Below are positions 54,817 through 63,339 of a DNA stretch of 64,000 nt, piece after piece. The stretch spans positions 124,001-188,000 of the forward strand of contig NZ_JANKZF010000003.1 of NCBI RefSeq assembly GCF_027568515.1. The letters are read 5' to 3'. The position numbers and the translations under genes were made by a program. The notes under the pieces are model-generated. The model searched no databases, was not told the origin of the DNA, and worked only from the letters and a program-made list of their open reading frames with translations. The DNA comes from Arthrobacter sp. HY1533. Lineage in GTDB: Bacteria > Actinomycetota > Actinomycetes > Actinomycetales > Micrococcaceae. Position 1 is the first letter of the stretch. Each line of letters starts with the position of its first letter.

Positions 54817-55065
54817 ATGGACTGGCGTAGTCGCGCAGCCTGCCTCGACAAGGACCCGGAACTGTTTTTCCCCGTGGGAAACACCGGCCCGGCGTTGCTG
54901 CAGATCGAGGAAGCAAAGAGCGTGTGCCGACGCTGCCCCGTTGTTGACACCTGCTTGAAGTGGGCCATCGAGTCCGGCCAGGATGCCGGCGTCTGGGGCG
55001 GCCTGAGCGAGGACGAGCGCCGTGCCATGAAGCGCCGCGCAGCCCGCGCCCGCCGCGCCAGCTAG
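54817..55065 (+). CDS. whiB1: WhiB-family iron-sulfur regulator, WhiB1-like
   Basis: An 82-residue DNA-binding iron-sulfur protein. The four Cys that hold the 4Fe-4S cluster are at 9, 37, 40 and 46 (MDWRSRAAC, then CRRCPVVDTC), the same places as in mycobacterial WhiB1; GVWGGLSEDERRAMKRR (about 58-74) supplies the turn motif and the basic DNA-contact tail. WhiB1 binds the sigma factor SigA and is nitric-oxide sensitive. Homologues start MDWR, so I took ATG 54817. GGAG is 12 bases upstream of it; GTG 54808 is only three bases from GGAG. A strong hairpin follows the gene. Confidence 0.95.
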   Translation: MDWRSRAACLDKDPELFFPVGNTGPALLQIEEAKSVCRRCPVVDTCLKWAIESGQDAGVWGGLSEDERRAMKRRAARARRAS

Positions 55066-55081
55066 CGTTCCTGTTTTTGCC

Positions 55082-55146
55082 GGGAGCCCGGTTTGCCTGC
55101 CAGTCCGCTGTTTGGATTGGCAGGCAAACCGGGCTCCCTTGTTTTT
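55082..55146 (+). terminator. Terminator of whiB, long stem
   Basis: A perfect 21-pair stem (55082-55102 with 55118-55138), extendable by four more pairs including one G-U, with a short loop near 55107-55113 and TTGTTTTT after it. It is exceptionally long for a terminator and lies 17 bases after the whiB stop. It also separates whiB from the converging LGFP gene. Confidence 0.85.
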
Positions 55147-55171
55147 CCCGGGCACTTGACGTGCTCAAGGA

Positions 55172-56719
55172 TCACCAGGGAATGCCGCCTCGGGCAGTCC
55201 AGGTGACAACGCCAAATTGGAACCGCTGCTCGCAATAGCCGTTGGCACAAACCTCGTTCCAAATCGGATAGCCGACGCGGCCGCCGGGGCCGCCAAGCTT
55301 GTTCCATTGGGCCTGGATGCCGTTCTTGACGAATTGGGCCGCCCCAACCTTGGGCGACCAGTACATTCGGCCCGTTTGAAACTGCTGGTAGCAACCGTTT
55401 TGCGCGAGGCCGCACACCTCCTCACCCAGCGGATACCCTGCCGGGAAAAAACGATTGTGTGCCGCCCGTATCCCACCGCGCAGTGAATATGCTCCGGAGC
55501 CCGGGGACCACAAAATGTCTCCGCCCTGGAATGATTGCCGGCACCCGCCGCCAGACATGCCGCACACTTCACTGGAGGTGGGATAGCCGAGGGTCCCGTT
55601 CTGCGCGCCCAGGGCCCGATACTTCCCAGCTATGGCGCCGTAAACCATGTGTGACCCGGTGGTGGGCGACCAGAAGATTTGCCCGTTTTGGAAGTTCTGC
55701 AGGCACCCCTTGGCACGAAGGCCGCATGTCTCATCCTTCAGGGGCAACCCAAGCCTGCCTTGTATTCCGTTGCTGTCCACGTAGCGGGAGCCGATGCTGC
55801 CCCTGAGCACCACAGCACCAGTCTTCGCGGACCAGACAATGATCCCCCCTTGGAAAACCTGGGCGCATGTGCCGACCCCCCCGGAGCAGTCTTCATCCCA
55901 TTCCGGGTACCCGAGGATGCCATTTTGCGCCGAGAGGCTGGTCCATTTGGCACGCACCGCCCCCAAAATCACGGTAGCCCGTGTCCCGGTTGACGACACG
56001 AGGGTGCCTCGATCATAGGTTTGGCTGCAGCCGTCATTTCGCAGGCCGCAGGTCATTTTTGCTGTGGGATATCCCAGCCAGGATATGCCCCCTCGGGTCA
56101 GCCAGGAATATCCGACCTCGGAATTGGCTTCCACCGGCAGAATCCCGTACTGGGCCCGCCACGTCAGGACATGCGATCCCCAGCCATTGAATGGTTTGAA
56201 CTGCTGGAACGACCCTCCCCCGGCGAAACTTTCATCCGATTCCGGGTACCCGTAGGTGGAAGCCAGCCCGCCCGAGGCAAACCAATGCGGTCCAGTGTTT
56301 CCGAGCGTGCGGTAGACGACCACAACTGTTCCTGAACCGAGGGAAAAGATTGTTCCGCCGTCGAATTCCTGGTGGCACGGACCGCGGCTGCAATTCAGCT
56401 CTGCGATGGCATTTCCCAGGCTGCCGTCGGCCCCGCCAAGCGCCTGCCATTTGGCAGCGATGGGGCCCACAACGGAAATGACGGGAACCGGGGCGGGTTC
56501 CGGTGCCACACCTGTTGGTGTCGCTTCGGGCGTCACTGGGGGCGCAGGCGTTTCGGCCGTTTCCGCGGCAGTGCCCGGGTCAGCCGGCGTCGGCGTTGGA
56601 GAAATCTGTTCAGTCGACGCCGGCGGTGGAGACGCCTGTTCGGCCGCCGCCGGGCTGATCCCCCACGCGGCCAAGGCCATGGCCAGCGTGCTCACCAGTA
56701 GTGTGGCTCGTATTCTCAA
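55172..56719 (-). CDS. Secreted LGFP-repeat protein
   Basis: A 515-residue secreted protein: a signal peptide (LLVSTLAMALAAWGISPAAA), a Pro/Thr/Ala-rich spacer to about residue 80, then about eight LGFP repeats of roughly 53 residues, each with a LGYPxxxExC-like and a FQGGxIxWSxxxGA-like part (ILGYPEWDEDCSGGVGTCAQ, GRLGLPLKDETCGLRAKGCL, NGTLGYPTSSEVCGM). LGFP repeats occur in actinobacterial wall-associated proteins, often beside esterase or amidase domains; no catalytic domain is present here. TTG 56719 is preferred, since GGGGA lies five bases before it; TTG 56731 is the longer alternative. It lies between whiB and pdtaS. Confidence 0.88.
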   Translation of the reverse strand: MRIRATLLVSTLAMALAAWGISPAAAEQASPPPASTEQISPTPTPADPGTAAETAETPAPPVTPEATPTGVAPEPAPVPVISVVGPIAAKWQALGGADGSLGNAIAELNCSRGPCHQEFDGGTIFSLGSGTVVVVYRTLGNTGPHWFASGGLASTYGYPESDESFAGGGSFQQFKPFNGWGSHVLTWRAQYGILPVEANSEVGYSWLTRGGISWLGYPTAKMTCGLRNDGCSQTYDRGTLVSSTGTRATVILGAVRAKWTSLSAQNGILGYPEWDEDCSGGVGTCAQVFQGGIIVWSAKTGAVVLRGSIGSRYVDSNGIQGRLGLPLKDETCGLRAKGCLQNFQNGQIFWSPTTGSHMVYGAIAGKYRALGAQNGTLGYPTSSEVCGMSGGGCRQSFQGGDILWSPGSGAYSLRGGIRAAHNRFFPAGYPLGEEVCGLAQNGCYQQFQTGRMYWSPKVGAAQFVKNGIQAQWNKLGGPGGRVGYPIWNEVCANGYCEQRFQFGVVTWTARGGIPW

Positions 56720-56724
56720 TTGTG

Positions 56725-56729
56725 TCCCC
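56725..56729 (-). promoter_or_regulatory. Ribosome-binding site deciding the LGFP gene start
   Basis: GGGGA on the minus strand, five bases before TTG 56719. The longer start at TTG 56731 has no such site. Confidence 0.55.
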
Positions 56730-56819
56730 AATATTCACGTGGCAATCCTGCTGATGAATATATTCTGAGATGCCACGGAACGCAAAGGCATCCTGCGTGT
56801 CAGACGGCTCCGTTCCGGG

Positions 56820-58295
56820 CTAGTGGCGGGGCATGAGGGCCATGCGCAGTTCCACCACGGTGCCGCCGCCCTCGCGCGGGGACCAGTCAATGGTGCCGCC
56901 AAGCTCGCTCGTGACAAGGGTGCGCACAATTTGCAGCCCCAGCCCCTCGGCGATGTGGCCCTCGGGGAGTCCCACGCCGTCGTCGGCGATCTGCACTGTC
57001 AGGGCATCGTCGCCGGAGGCGTTCTTGTAGCGGTTGGCCATGAGCCACACCGTTCCGCCCTTCTCCTGCAGGCCGTGTTCGACGGCGTTGGTCACCAGTT
57101 CGTTGATGACCAGGGCCAGCGGGGTGGCGAAGTCGCTGGGCAGCTCGCCAAACTCGCCCTCTCGCTCGGTCTTCACACGCTGCAGCGGCGAGGCCACCTC
57201 GGCCGACAGCCTGAACTGGCGGTCAATGAGTTCGTCGAAGTCCACGTTCTGCGCCAGGCCCTGGGACAGCGTCTCATGCACCAGGGCGATGGTCGCCACG
57301 CGCCGCATGGCCTGCTCCAGCCCCTGCTTCGCTTCCTCGCTGTGCATGCGGCGGGACTGCATGCGCAGCAGCGCGGCCACTGTCTGCAGGTTATTCTTCA
57401 CCCGGTGGTGGATCTCGCGGATCGTGGCGTCCTTGGTCACCAGCTCCTGCTCGCGGCGCCGCAGCTCGGAGACGTCGCGGCACAGCACCAGGGCACCAAA
57501 GCGCTCGGTGGCGTCGCGCAGCGGGATGGCGCGCAGGGACAGGCTCACGCCGCGCGATTCAATTTCTGTTCGCCACGGCATCCGGCCCGTGACAACCAGC
57601 GGCAGCGATTCATCCACCATGCGCCGGTCCTTGAGCAGTTCCGTGGTGACCTCGGCCAGCGAGCGGCCCTCGAGGGATTCGCCGTCGCCCAGCCGGCGGA
57701 AGGCCGACACCCCATTGGGGCTGGCGTACTGGACAATGCCGTCCACGTCCAGGCGCAGCAGCCCGTCGCCCACGCGCGGGGCGCCGCGGCGTGAGCCGGT
57801 GGGCGAGGCGAAGTCCGGCCACAGGCCCAGCGTGCCCATCTTCAGCAGGTCGTAGGCGCACTGGCGGTAGGTCAGTTCCAGCCGGGACGGCATCCTGGAG
57901 CTGGACAGGTCCATGTGCGTGGTGATGACGGCCAGTGTGCGACCGTTGCGGACCATGGGGATGGCCTCCACGCGCATGGCCATGTCCGAGTTCCAGATCT
58001 TCGTCTCGTGCGAGCGCTCGATGTTCTGGCTCTTCCAGGCCGACTGCACAAGGGTTTCCAGCTCTGGCTGGATGCGCTCCCCCACAAAGTCCGCGTGGAA
58101 CATGGTGTGGGACGTGGACGGGCGCACATGGGCCAGGGCCACGAAGCCGCCCTCGTTGGCCGGAAACCACAGGACCAGGTCGGCAAAGGACAAGTCGGCG
58201 ATCATCTGCCAGTCCCCCACCAGCAGGTGCAGCCATTCGGCGTCCCCCGGGCCCAGGACCGAGCTATCCCTGATCATGTCGGCAAACACTGCCAT
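56820..58295 (-). CDS. pdtaS: Sensor histidine kinase, PdtaS-like (HisKA_2)
   Basis: A 491-residue soluble kinase: a GAF-like N-terminal domain (to about 170, LSFADLVLWFPANEGGFVAL), a PAS domain (LLRLDVDGIVQYASPNGVSA onward, about 180-285), then the HisKA_2 box IREIHHRVKNNLQTVAALLR (His near 297) and a HATPase_c domain with PLALVINELVTNAVEHG and VQIADDGVGLPEG. This is the Mycobacterium PdtaS layout, where the partner PdtaR is an ANTAR RNA-binding antiterminator. No pdtaR is in the window. No membrane segments, so it senses a cytosolic signal. It lies 93 bases downstream of gdhB, beyond a palindrome. Confidence 0.92.
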   Translation of the reverse strand: MAVFADMIRDSSVLGPGDAEWLHLLVGDWQMIADLSFADLVLWFPANEGGFVALAHVRPSTSHTMFHADFVGERIQPELETLVQSAWKSQNIERSHETKIWNSDMAMRVEAIPMVRNGRTLAVITTHMDLSSSRMPSRLELTYRQCAYDLLKMGTLGLWPDFASPTGSRRGAPRVGDGLLRLDVDGIVQYASPNGVSAFRRLGDGESLEGRSLAEVTTELLKDRRMVDESLPLVVTGRMPWRTEIESRGVSLSLRAIPLRDATERFGALVLCRDVSELRRREQELVTKDATIREIHHRVKNNLQTVAALLRMQSRRMHSEEAKQGLEQAMRRVATIALVHETLSQGLAQNVDFDELIDRQFRLSAEVASPLQRVKTEREGEFGELPSDFATPLALVINELVTNAVEHGLQEKGGTVWLMANRYKNASGDDALTVQIADDGVGLPEGHIAEGLGLQIVRTLVTSELGGTIDWSPREGGGTVVELRMALMPRH

Positions 58296-58320
58296 GAGGG
58301 CTCCTTATGTGAGTCGTTTG

Positions 58321-58350
58321 GCGGGGCCCGCCGGATCCGGCGGGCCCCGC
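58321..58350. repeat. Perfect 30-base palindrome between gdhB and pdtaS
   Basis: GCGGGGCCCGCCGGA and its exact complement TCCGGCGGGCCCCGC meet with no unpaired bases; as RNA it would fold with a GGATCC-region loop of 4-6 bases. There is no T run on either side. It may be an mRNA 3' end hairpin for gdhB, a Rho-independent stop without U run, or a protein-binding palindrome. Confidence 0.8.
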
Positions 58351-58388
58351 ACAGTGTCCAGCCGGGCAGGCTGCGGCGCCGTGTGCGC

Positions 58389-61300
58389 CTAGCGCCGCAC
58401 GATTGAACGCAAGAGCCTCAATGCTACCGACAATGACGCCATGTCGTCTTGTTCCAGCTCGTTGACCTCGGCAAACATGCGCACTGCCCGTGCCAGTTGT
58501 TCCTGGTTCTGCCCTTCCCAGGCGTGGATGCGCTCCATGGTGGGATCGCCGGCAACCGTGCTGTCCATGACATTTCGGGTCATGTCCGCCGTGGTTGCAT
58601 AGAGGTCATCGCGCAGCGCCGCGCGGGCCAGGGCCTGCCACCGGTCGTTGCGCGGCAGCGCCGTGATCCGTTCCAGGAGCGCATCCACTCCGTACCGGTT
58701 GTACAGGGCGAAGTAAACGCTTGCCACGGATTCCAGCGGCTCATGCAGGGTTTCGCTGACCGTGGCCACATCCAGCAGCGGGAAGGTCTCGAAGAGCTCC
58801 GCCCAGCGCCGGCCCAGGGTGACGGGCATGTCGAAGGCCGTGGCACGGCTGTACCAGGTGGCAACGCGGTCAACGTCGACCCCCTGGAAGAAGTCGCCAA
58901 TGCGGCTGCCCAGCGTGCCAACCACGGGCTTGAAGCGGTTGACCACCTCCTCGATTCCCTGGGAGCCGATGCCCTCGTTGACCAGCCAGCGCACGGCCCG
59001 GTCCAGCAGGCGGCGCATGTCCAGGTGGACAGTGCACCACTGCTCGGTGGGGAAACTGGGCGGCAATTCCCGCAGTTCCGCGGCCATGGCGCCAAAGTCG
59101 AAGATCTCAACAAGTGACACAAATGCCTTGGCAATGGTCAGCTCATTGGCCGAGGATTCCTCCATGGCACGGAAGGCGAAGGTGATGCCGCCCAGGTTGA
59201 CCATGTCGTTGGCCACCACTGTGGCAATGATTTCCTTGCGCAGCGGGTGGGTGTCCAGCTCCGCGTCAAAGCGCGCGGCAACCTCAGCCGGGAAGTAGCG
59301 GCGAAGCGTCTTCCTGAACCACGGGTCCTCGGCCAGCTCGCTGTTGCCCAGGGCCTTTGCCAACTCCATCTTGGCGTAAGCCAGCAGGACGGCCAGTTCC
59401 GGGGAGGTGAGCCCCTGCCCGGCCGCCACGCGCTCGTCGAGCTCTGCGTTGCTGGGCAGTGCCTCCAGCTCGCGGTTCAAGTCGGCATGCTCCTCCAGCC
59501 AGTCCATGAAGCGCTGGTAGCTGGGCGTCCATTCAACAACACGCTGGCGGTCATTGAGCAGCGTGATGTTCTGCTCAATGTTGTCCTCCAGCACCAGGGT
59601 GCCGATTTCATCCGTCATGGACATGAGGAACTCGGTGCGCTCGGCCGGGTCCAGCCTGCCGGCTGCCACCATGCGGTCCACGAAGATCTTGATGTTTACT
59701 TCATGGTCGGAGCAGTCCACACCGGCCGAGTTGTCAATGGCATCCGTGTTCAGGATGACCCCGTGCAGGGCTGCCTCAACACGCCCGCGCTGGGTCATGC
59801 CCAGGTTTCCGCCTTCGCCGATGACCTTCACGCGCAGTTCGGCCCCGTCGACGCGGATGGCGTCATTGGTTTTGTCGCCCACCTCGGCGTGCGTCTCGGT
59901 GCTTGCCTTGATGTAGGTGCCGATGCCGCCGTTGTACAGCAGGTCAGCCGGTGCCAGCAGGATGGCCCGGAGCAGTTCCGGCGGGCTCAGCTTCACAATT
60001 CCCTCGGGCAGGCCCAGGGCGGCACCCACCTCGGGCGAGACGGGGATGGACTTCAGCGAACGTGAGTACACGCCGCCGCCGGCGCTGATGAGATCCTTGT
60101 TGTAGTCCTGCCATGAGGAACGCGGAAGGTCGTACAGGCGCTGGCGCTCGTCAAAGGACACGGCGGCGTCCGGGTTCGGGTCCAGGAAGATGTCGCGGTG
60201 GTCAAACGCCGCCAGCAGCCGCACGTGGCGGGTGCGCAGCAGGCCGTTGCCAAACACGTCGCCGGACATGTCCCCGACGCCAACCGCCGAGAACTCCTCG
60301 GTCTGGGTGTCGACGTCGAACTCGCTGAAGTGCCGCTTGACCGACTCCCAGGCACCGCGCGCGGTGATGCCCATGGCTTTGTGGTCGTAGCCCACGGAGC
60401 CGCCGGAGGCGAAGGCGTCGCCGAGCCAGAAGCCGTATTCTGCCGAGATGGCGTTGGCGGTGTCGGAGAAGGACGCGGTGCCCTTGTCCGCGGCAACCAC
60501 CAGGTAGCTGTCGTCACCGTCGTGGCGGACCACGTTCTCCGGCGGGAGCAGGACCTCGCCGGCGTCGGAGGCCACGAGGTTGTCGGTGACGTCGAGCAGG
60601 CCGCGGATGAAGGTTTTGTAACTCTCACGCCCCTCCTCCATCCAGGCACCGCGGTCGACGGCCGGGTTGGGCAGCTGCTTGGCGAAGAATCCGCCCTTGG
60701 CGCCCGTGGGGACGATGACGGCGTTCTTGACGGTTTGCGCCTTGACCAGGCCCAGCACCTCGGTGCGGAAGTCCTCGCGGCGGTCGGACCAGCGCAGCCC
60801 GCCGCGGGCCACCTTGCCGAAGCGCAGGTGCGTTCCTTCCACGCGCGGGGAGTAGACCCAGATTTCAAACATGGGCAGCGGTGCGGGCAGGCCTGCGATG
60901 CTGGACGGGTCAAGCTTCAGGCTCAGGTAGTCGCGGCCGCGGTAGAAGTTGGTGCGCAGCGTCGATTCGACCAGGTTGGTGAAGGTGCGCAGCACGCGGT
61001 CGGCGTCCAGGGTGGGCACGCTCTCCAGGGCCGTGTTGAGTCGTTCCCGGACCCCGGCCAGCAGGCCCTCGCGGTCCTCGGCGCCCAGGGCCGGGTTGAA
61101 GCGGGTCTCGAACAGTTCAATGAGGCCGCGGGTGACATCCACGTTGTGCAGCAGGGTGTCGGCAATGAAGCCGAAGGAGTTCGTGTTTCCCATTTGGCGC
61201 ATGTACTTGGCGTAGGCGCGCAGGATCACGATCTGGCGCGAGTGCATTCCCTCGGTCAGCACCAGGCGGTCAAAGAGGTCGGATTCGCTGGTGCCCGTGA

Positions 61301-63263
61301 TGGCCGCACCAAACGCCTCGGTGAGCAGCTCCGCCGTCGCCAACGGGTCTGCGCCGGCAGGGTACTTCAGGCCGAGGTCGTAGAGGAAGAAATCGCGCTT
61401 GTCGGCGGTTTCAATCTCGAACGGGCGCTCGTCCAGGACCTCCAGGCCCAGGTTGTGGAAGTACGGCAGGATCTTGCTCAGGCTCTGCGGGTGTGCCATG
61501 TAGAGCTTGACCCGTGCGTCCTCTTCGAGTGCGTCGCCGGCACCCTCGGGCAGGTACACGTGCATGCCGGGCGCGCACTTCTCCGGGGGCAGCCCGGCCG
61601 CCGTGGCTTCCTTGTAGCGGGTGTCAAAGGCCTCGAAACGGCAAATGTCCGCGAGGGCATCCTCCACCTCAAAGTCCACCCGGTAACCGGGCGGGAAGGC
61701 CTCGGACCACTTGTCCACGAGGCGGCCGGCGCTGTCCTCGGGCTGCGAGTCCCGCAGCACCTGGGCGATGCCCTCGGGCCAGGACCGCGCCGCGCGCACC
61801 AGGCGCTGCTCCAGCTCCGCGGCGTGCAGCTCCGCGGGGACCACATAGTCCTTGGGCAGGCGGATGCGGAAGAACAGGCGGGCAAGCGCGGATTCGCTCA
61901 TGCGTGCCTCGAAGTCGATGGACACGGCGTCGAAGGTGCGGGTGAGCTCCTCCTCGATGCGGTGCCGCACGGCCGTGGTGTACCGGTCGCGGGGGATGAA
62001 GACCATGGCCGACATGAAGCGGCCGTAGATGTCCGGGCGCAGGAACAGCCGCGTGCGGCGGCGCTCGGCAAGCCTGAGGATGCCGTCGGCAATCTCAATG
62101 AGGTCGGCGACCTCCATCTGGAACAGCTCGTCGCGGGGGTAGGTCTCCAGCACGGCGAACAGGTCCTTGCCGGAGTGGGAGTTGGGCGGGTAGCCGAAGT
62201 GGCGCAGCACGGCGTCGACTTTTTCCCGCACCACGGGGATGTTGCGCACGGAACCTGTGTAGACGGCCGAGGAGAACAGGCCGATGAAGCGCTGCTCGCC
62301 GTTGACGTTGCCCTGCGAATCGAAGGACTTGACGCCAATGTAGTCCAGGTAGGCGCCGCGGTGCACCGTGGAGCGGGAGTTGGCCTTGGTGATGACCAGG
62401 ACCCGCTTTTCGCGGGCCTTGCGCCGGCCGGTCCGGGTCAGGTGCTGGATGGTGGGGTGGCCGGAGCCGTCGCGCAGCAGGCCCAGGCCGCTGCCTTCGC
62501 GGTTGACCAGGACGTCTTCGCCGTCGCGCTTGTGCAGGTCGTATTCACGGTATCCGAGGAAGGTGAAGTTGTCCGCCTCCATCCAGTGCAGGAGGTCCTC
62601 GGCCTCGGCCAGGTCCACAATGGATTCCCCTTCCAGGACCGAGGCCAGGATCTCGGCCCGGCTCAGGGCCTTCTCCCGCATGGCCGGCCAGTCCTCGACG
62701 GCTGCCCGGACGTTGGCGAGAACACCCTCAATCCCGGCGGTGAGCTGTTCCTTCGCGGCGTCGTCGATCTTGGGGATTTCAATGGCGATCCACGATTCCA
62801 GGACGGAGCTGTTCTCGCCGTCGCCCAGCAGGTGGGCAATGTTGGGCATGGCGGAGGTGTCGCCGCTGGCCACGCCGGCGTGCGTGGGGACCTTGGTGAC
62901 CGAGTGCAGGGTGTGGGTGGCCTTGTCGCGCGAGACCACAAAAACCGGGTGCGTGACCAGGTGGATGGCAAGGTTTTGGCGGAGCAGTTCAGCGCTGACG
63001 GAGTCAACCAGGAATGGCATGTCATCGGTGATGATGAAGACGACGCTCGCATCGCGTTCATCCCGGATTTCCATGTTGGCACTGCCAGGGGTGCGGCGTT
63101 CGGCCAGCTCCTGGTGCACATGCGCCCGGGCGTTCAGCACCGTCTGGTCATACACGGCAGCATCTTCGGTGGAGAGCTGCACAAAGTAGTCGGCAAGAAA
63201 TGAGTCGCCGCCAAAGCGGGCCTGGTCCTGCACGGGCTCGTGGCCGGGTGTGTGCGATGACAT
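58389..63263 (-). CDS. gdh: NAD-dependent glutamate dehydrogenase, large (GDH-180-type)
   Basis: Oxidatively deaminates glutamate to 2-oxoglutarate using NAD. The 1624-residue chain has the long N-terminal regulatory region, then the catalytic core near residues 820-835 (RGGLRWSDRREDFRTEVLGL followed by VKAQTVKNAVIVPTGAKGGF), the nucleotide-binding region, and a helical C-terminal end. The length fits the actinobacterial enzyme, which in mycobacteria is inhibited by the FHA protein GarA; no garA is in the window. ATG 63263 (MSSHTPGHEP) follows GGAGG by about nine bases; the open frame upstream is not coding. The CpaE-like gene ends 76 bases upstream on the same strand. Confidence 0.96.
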   Translation of the reverse strand: MSSHTPGHEPVQDQARFGGDSFLADYFVQLSTEDAAVYDQTVLNARAHVHQELAERRTPGSANMEIRDERDASVVFIITDDMPFLVDSVSAELLRQNLAIHLVTHPVFVVSRDKATHTLHSVTKVPTHAGVASGDTSAMPNIAHLLGDGENSSVLESWIAIEIPKIDDAAKEQLTAGIEGVLANVRAAVEDWPAMREKALSRAEILASVLEGESIVDLAEAEDLLHWMEADNFTFLGYREYDLHKRDGEDVLVNREGSGLGLLRDGSGHPTIQHLTRTGRRKAREKRVLVITKANSRSTVHRGAYLDYIGVKSFDSQGNVNGEQRFIGLFSSAVYTGSVRNIPVVREKVDAVLRHFGYPPNSHSGKDLFAVLETYPRDELFQMEVADLIEIADGILRLAERRRTRLFLRPDIYGRFMSAMVFIPRDRYTTAVRHRIEEELTRTFDAVSIDFEARMSESALARLFFRIRLPKDYVVPAELHAAELEQRLVRAARSWPEGIAQVLRDSQPEDSAGRLVDKWSEAFPPGYRVDFEVEDALADICRFEAFDTRYKEATAAGLPPEKCAPGMHVYLPEGAGDALEEDARVKLYMAHPQSLSKILPYFHNLGLEVLDERPFEIETADKRDFFLYDLGLKYPAGADPLATAELLTEAFGAAITGTSESDLFDRLVLTEGMHSRQIVILRAYAKYMRQMGNTNSFGFIADTLLHNVDVTRGLIELFETRFNPALGAEDREGLLAGVRERLNTALESVPTLDADRVLRTFTNLVESTLRTNFYRGRDYLSLKLDPSSIAGLPAPLPMFEIWVYSPRVEGTHLRFGKVARGGLRWSDRREDFRTEVLGLVKAQTVKNAVIVPTGAKGGFFAKQLPNPAVDRGAWMEEGRESYKTFIRGLLDVTDNLVASDAGEVLLPPENVVRHDGDDSYLVVAADKGTASFSDTANAISAEYGFWLGDAFASGGSVGYDHKAMGITARGAWESVKRHFSEFDVDTQTEEFSAVGVGDMSGDVFGNGLLRTRHVRLLAAFDHRDIFLDPNPDAAVSFDERQRLYDLPRSSWQDYNKDLISAGGGVYSRSLKSIPVSPEVGAALGLPEGIVKLSPPELLRAILLAPADLLYNGGIGTYIKASTETHAEVGDKTNDAIRVDGAELRVKVIGEGGNLGMTQRGRVEAALHGVILNTDAIDNSAGVDCSDHEVNIKIFVDRMVAAGRLDPAERTEFLMSMTDEIGTLVLEDNIEQNITLLNDRQRVVEWTPSYQRFMDWLEEHADLNRELEALPSNAELDERVAAGQGLTSPELAVLLAYAKMELAKALGNSELAEDPWFRKTLRRYFPAEVAARFDAELDTHPLRKEIIATVVANDMVNLGGITFAFRAMEESSANELTIAKAFVSLVEIFDFGAMAAELRELPPSFPTEQWCTVHLDMRRLLDRAVRWLVNEGIGSQGIEEVVNRFKPVVGTLGSRIGDFFQGVDVDRVATWYSRATAFDMPVTLGRRWAELFETFPLLDVATVSETLHEPLESVASVYFALYNRYGVDALLERITALPRNDRWQALARAALRDDLYATTADMTRNVMDSTVAGDPTMERIHAWEGQNQEQLARAVRMFAEVNELEQDDMASLSVALRLLRSIVRR

Positions 63264-63339
63264 GAAATTAACGCCTCCGTCAAAGAGAAAAGACCGCCTC
63301 TTTGCGGTCACACCCATGAGCCTAGCCCTGAAAATCAGC

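Noticed and set aside
60198-63203. A frame of about 1000 codons open on the plus strand opposite gdhB.
   Set aside because: It is the antisense shadow of the strongly biased gdhB codons: composition is dominated by Gly, Val, His and Gln with no domain. The gdh protein on the other strand is unmistakable.
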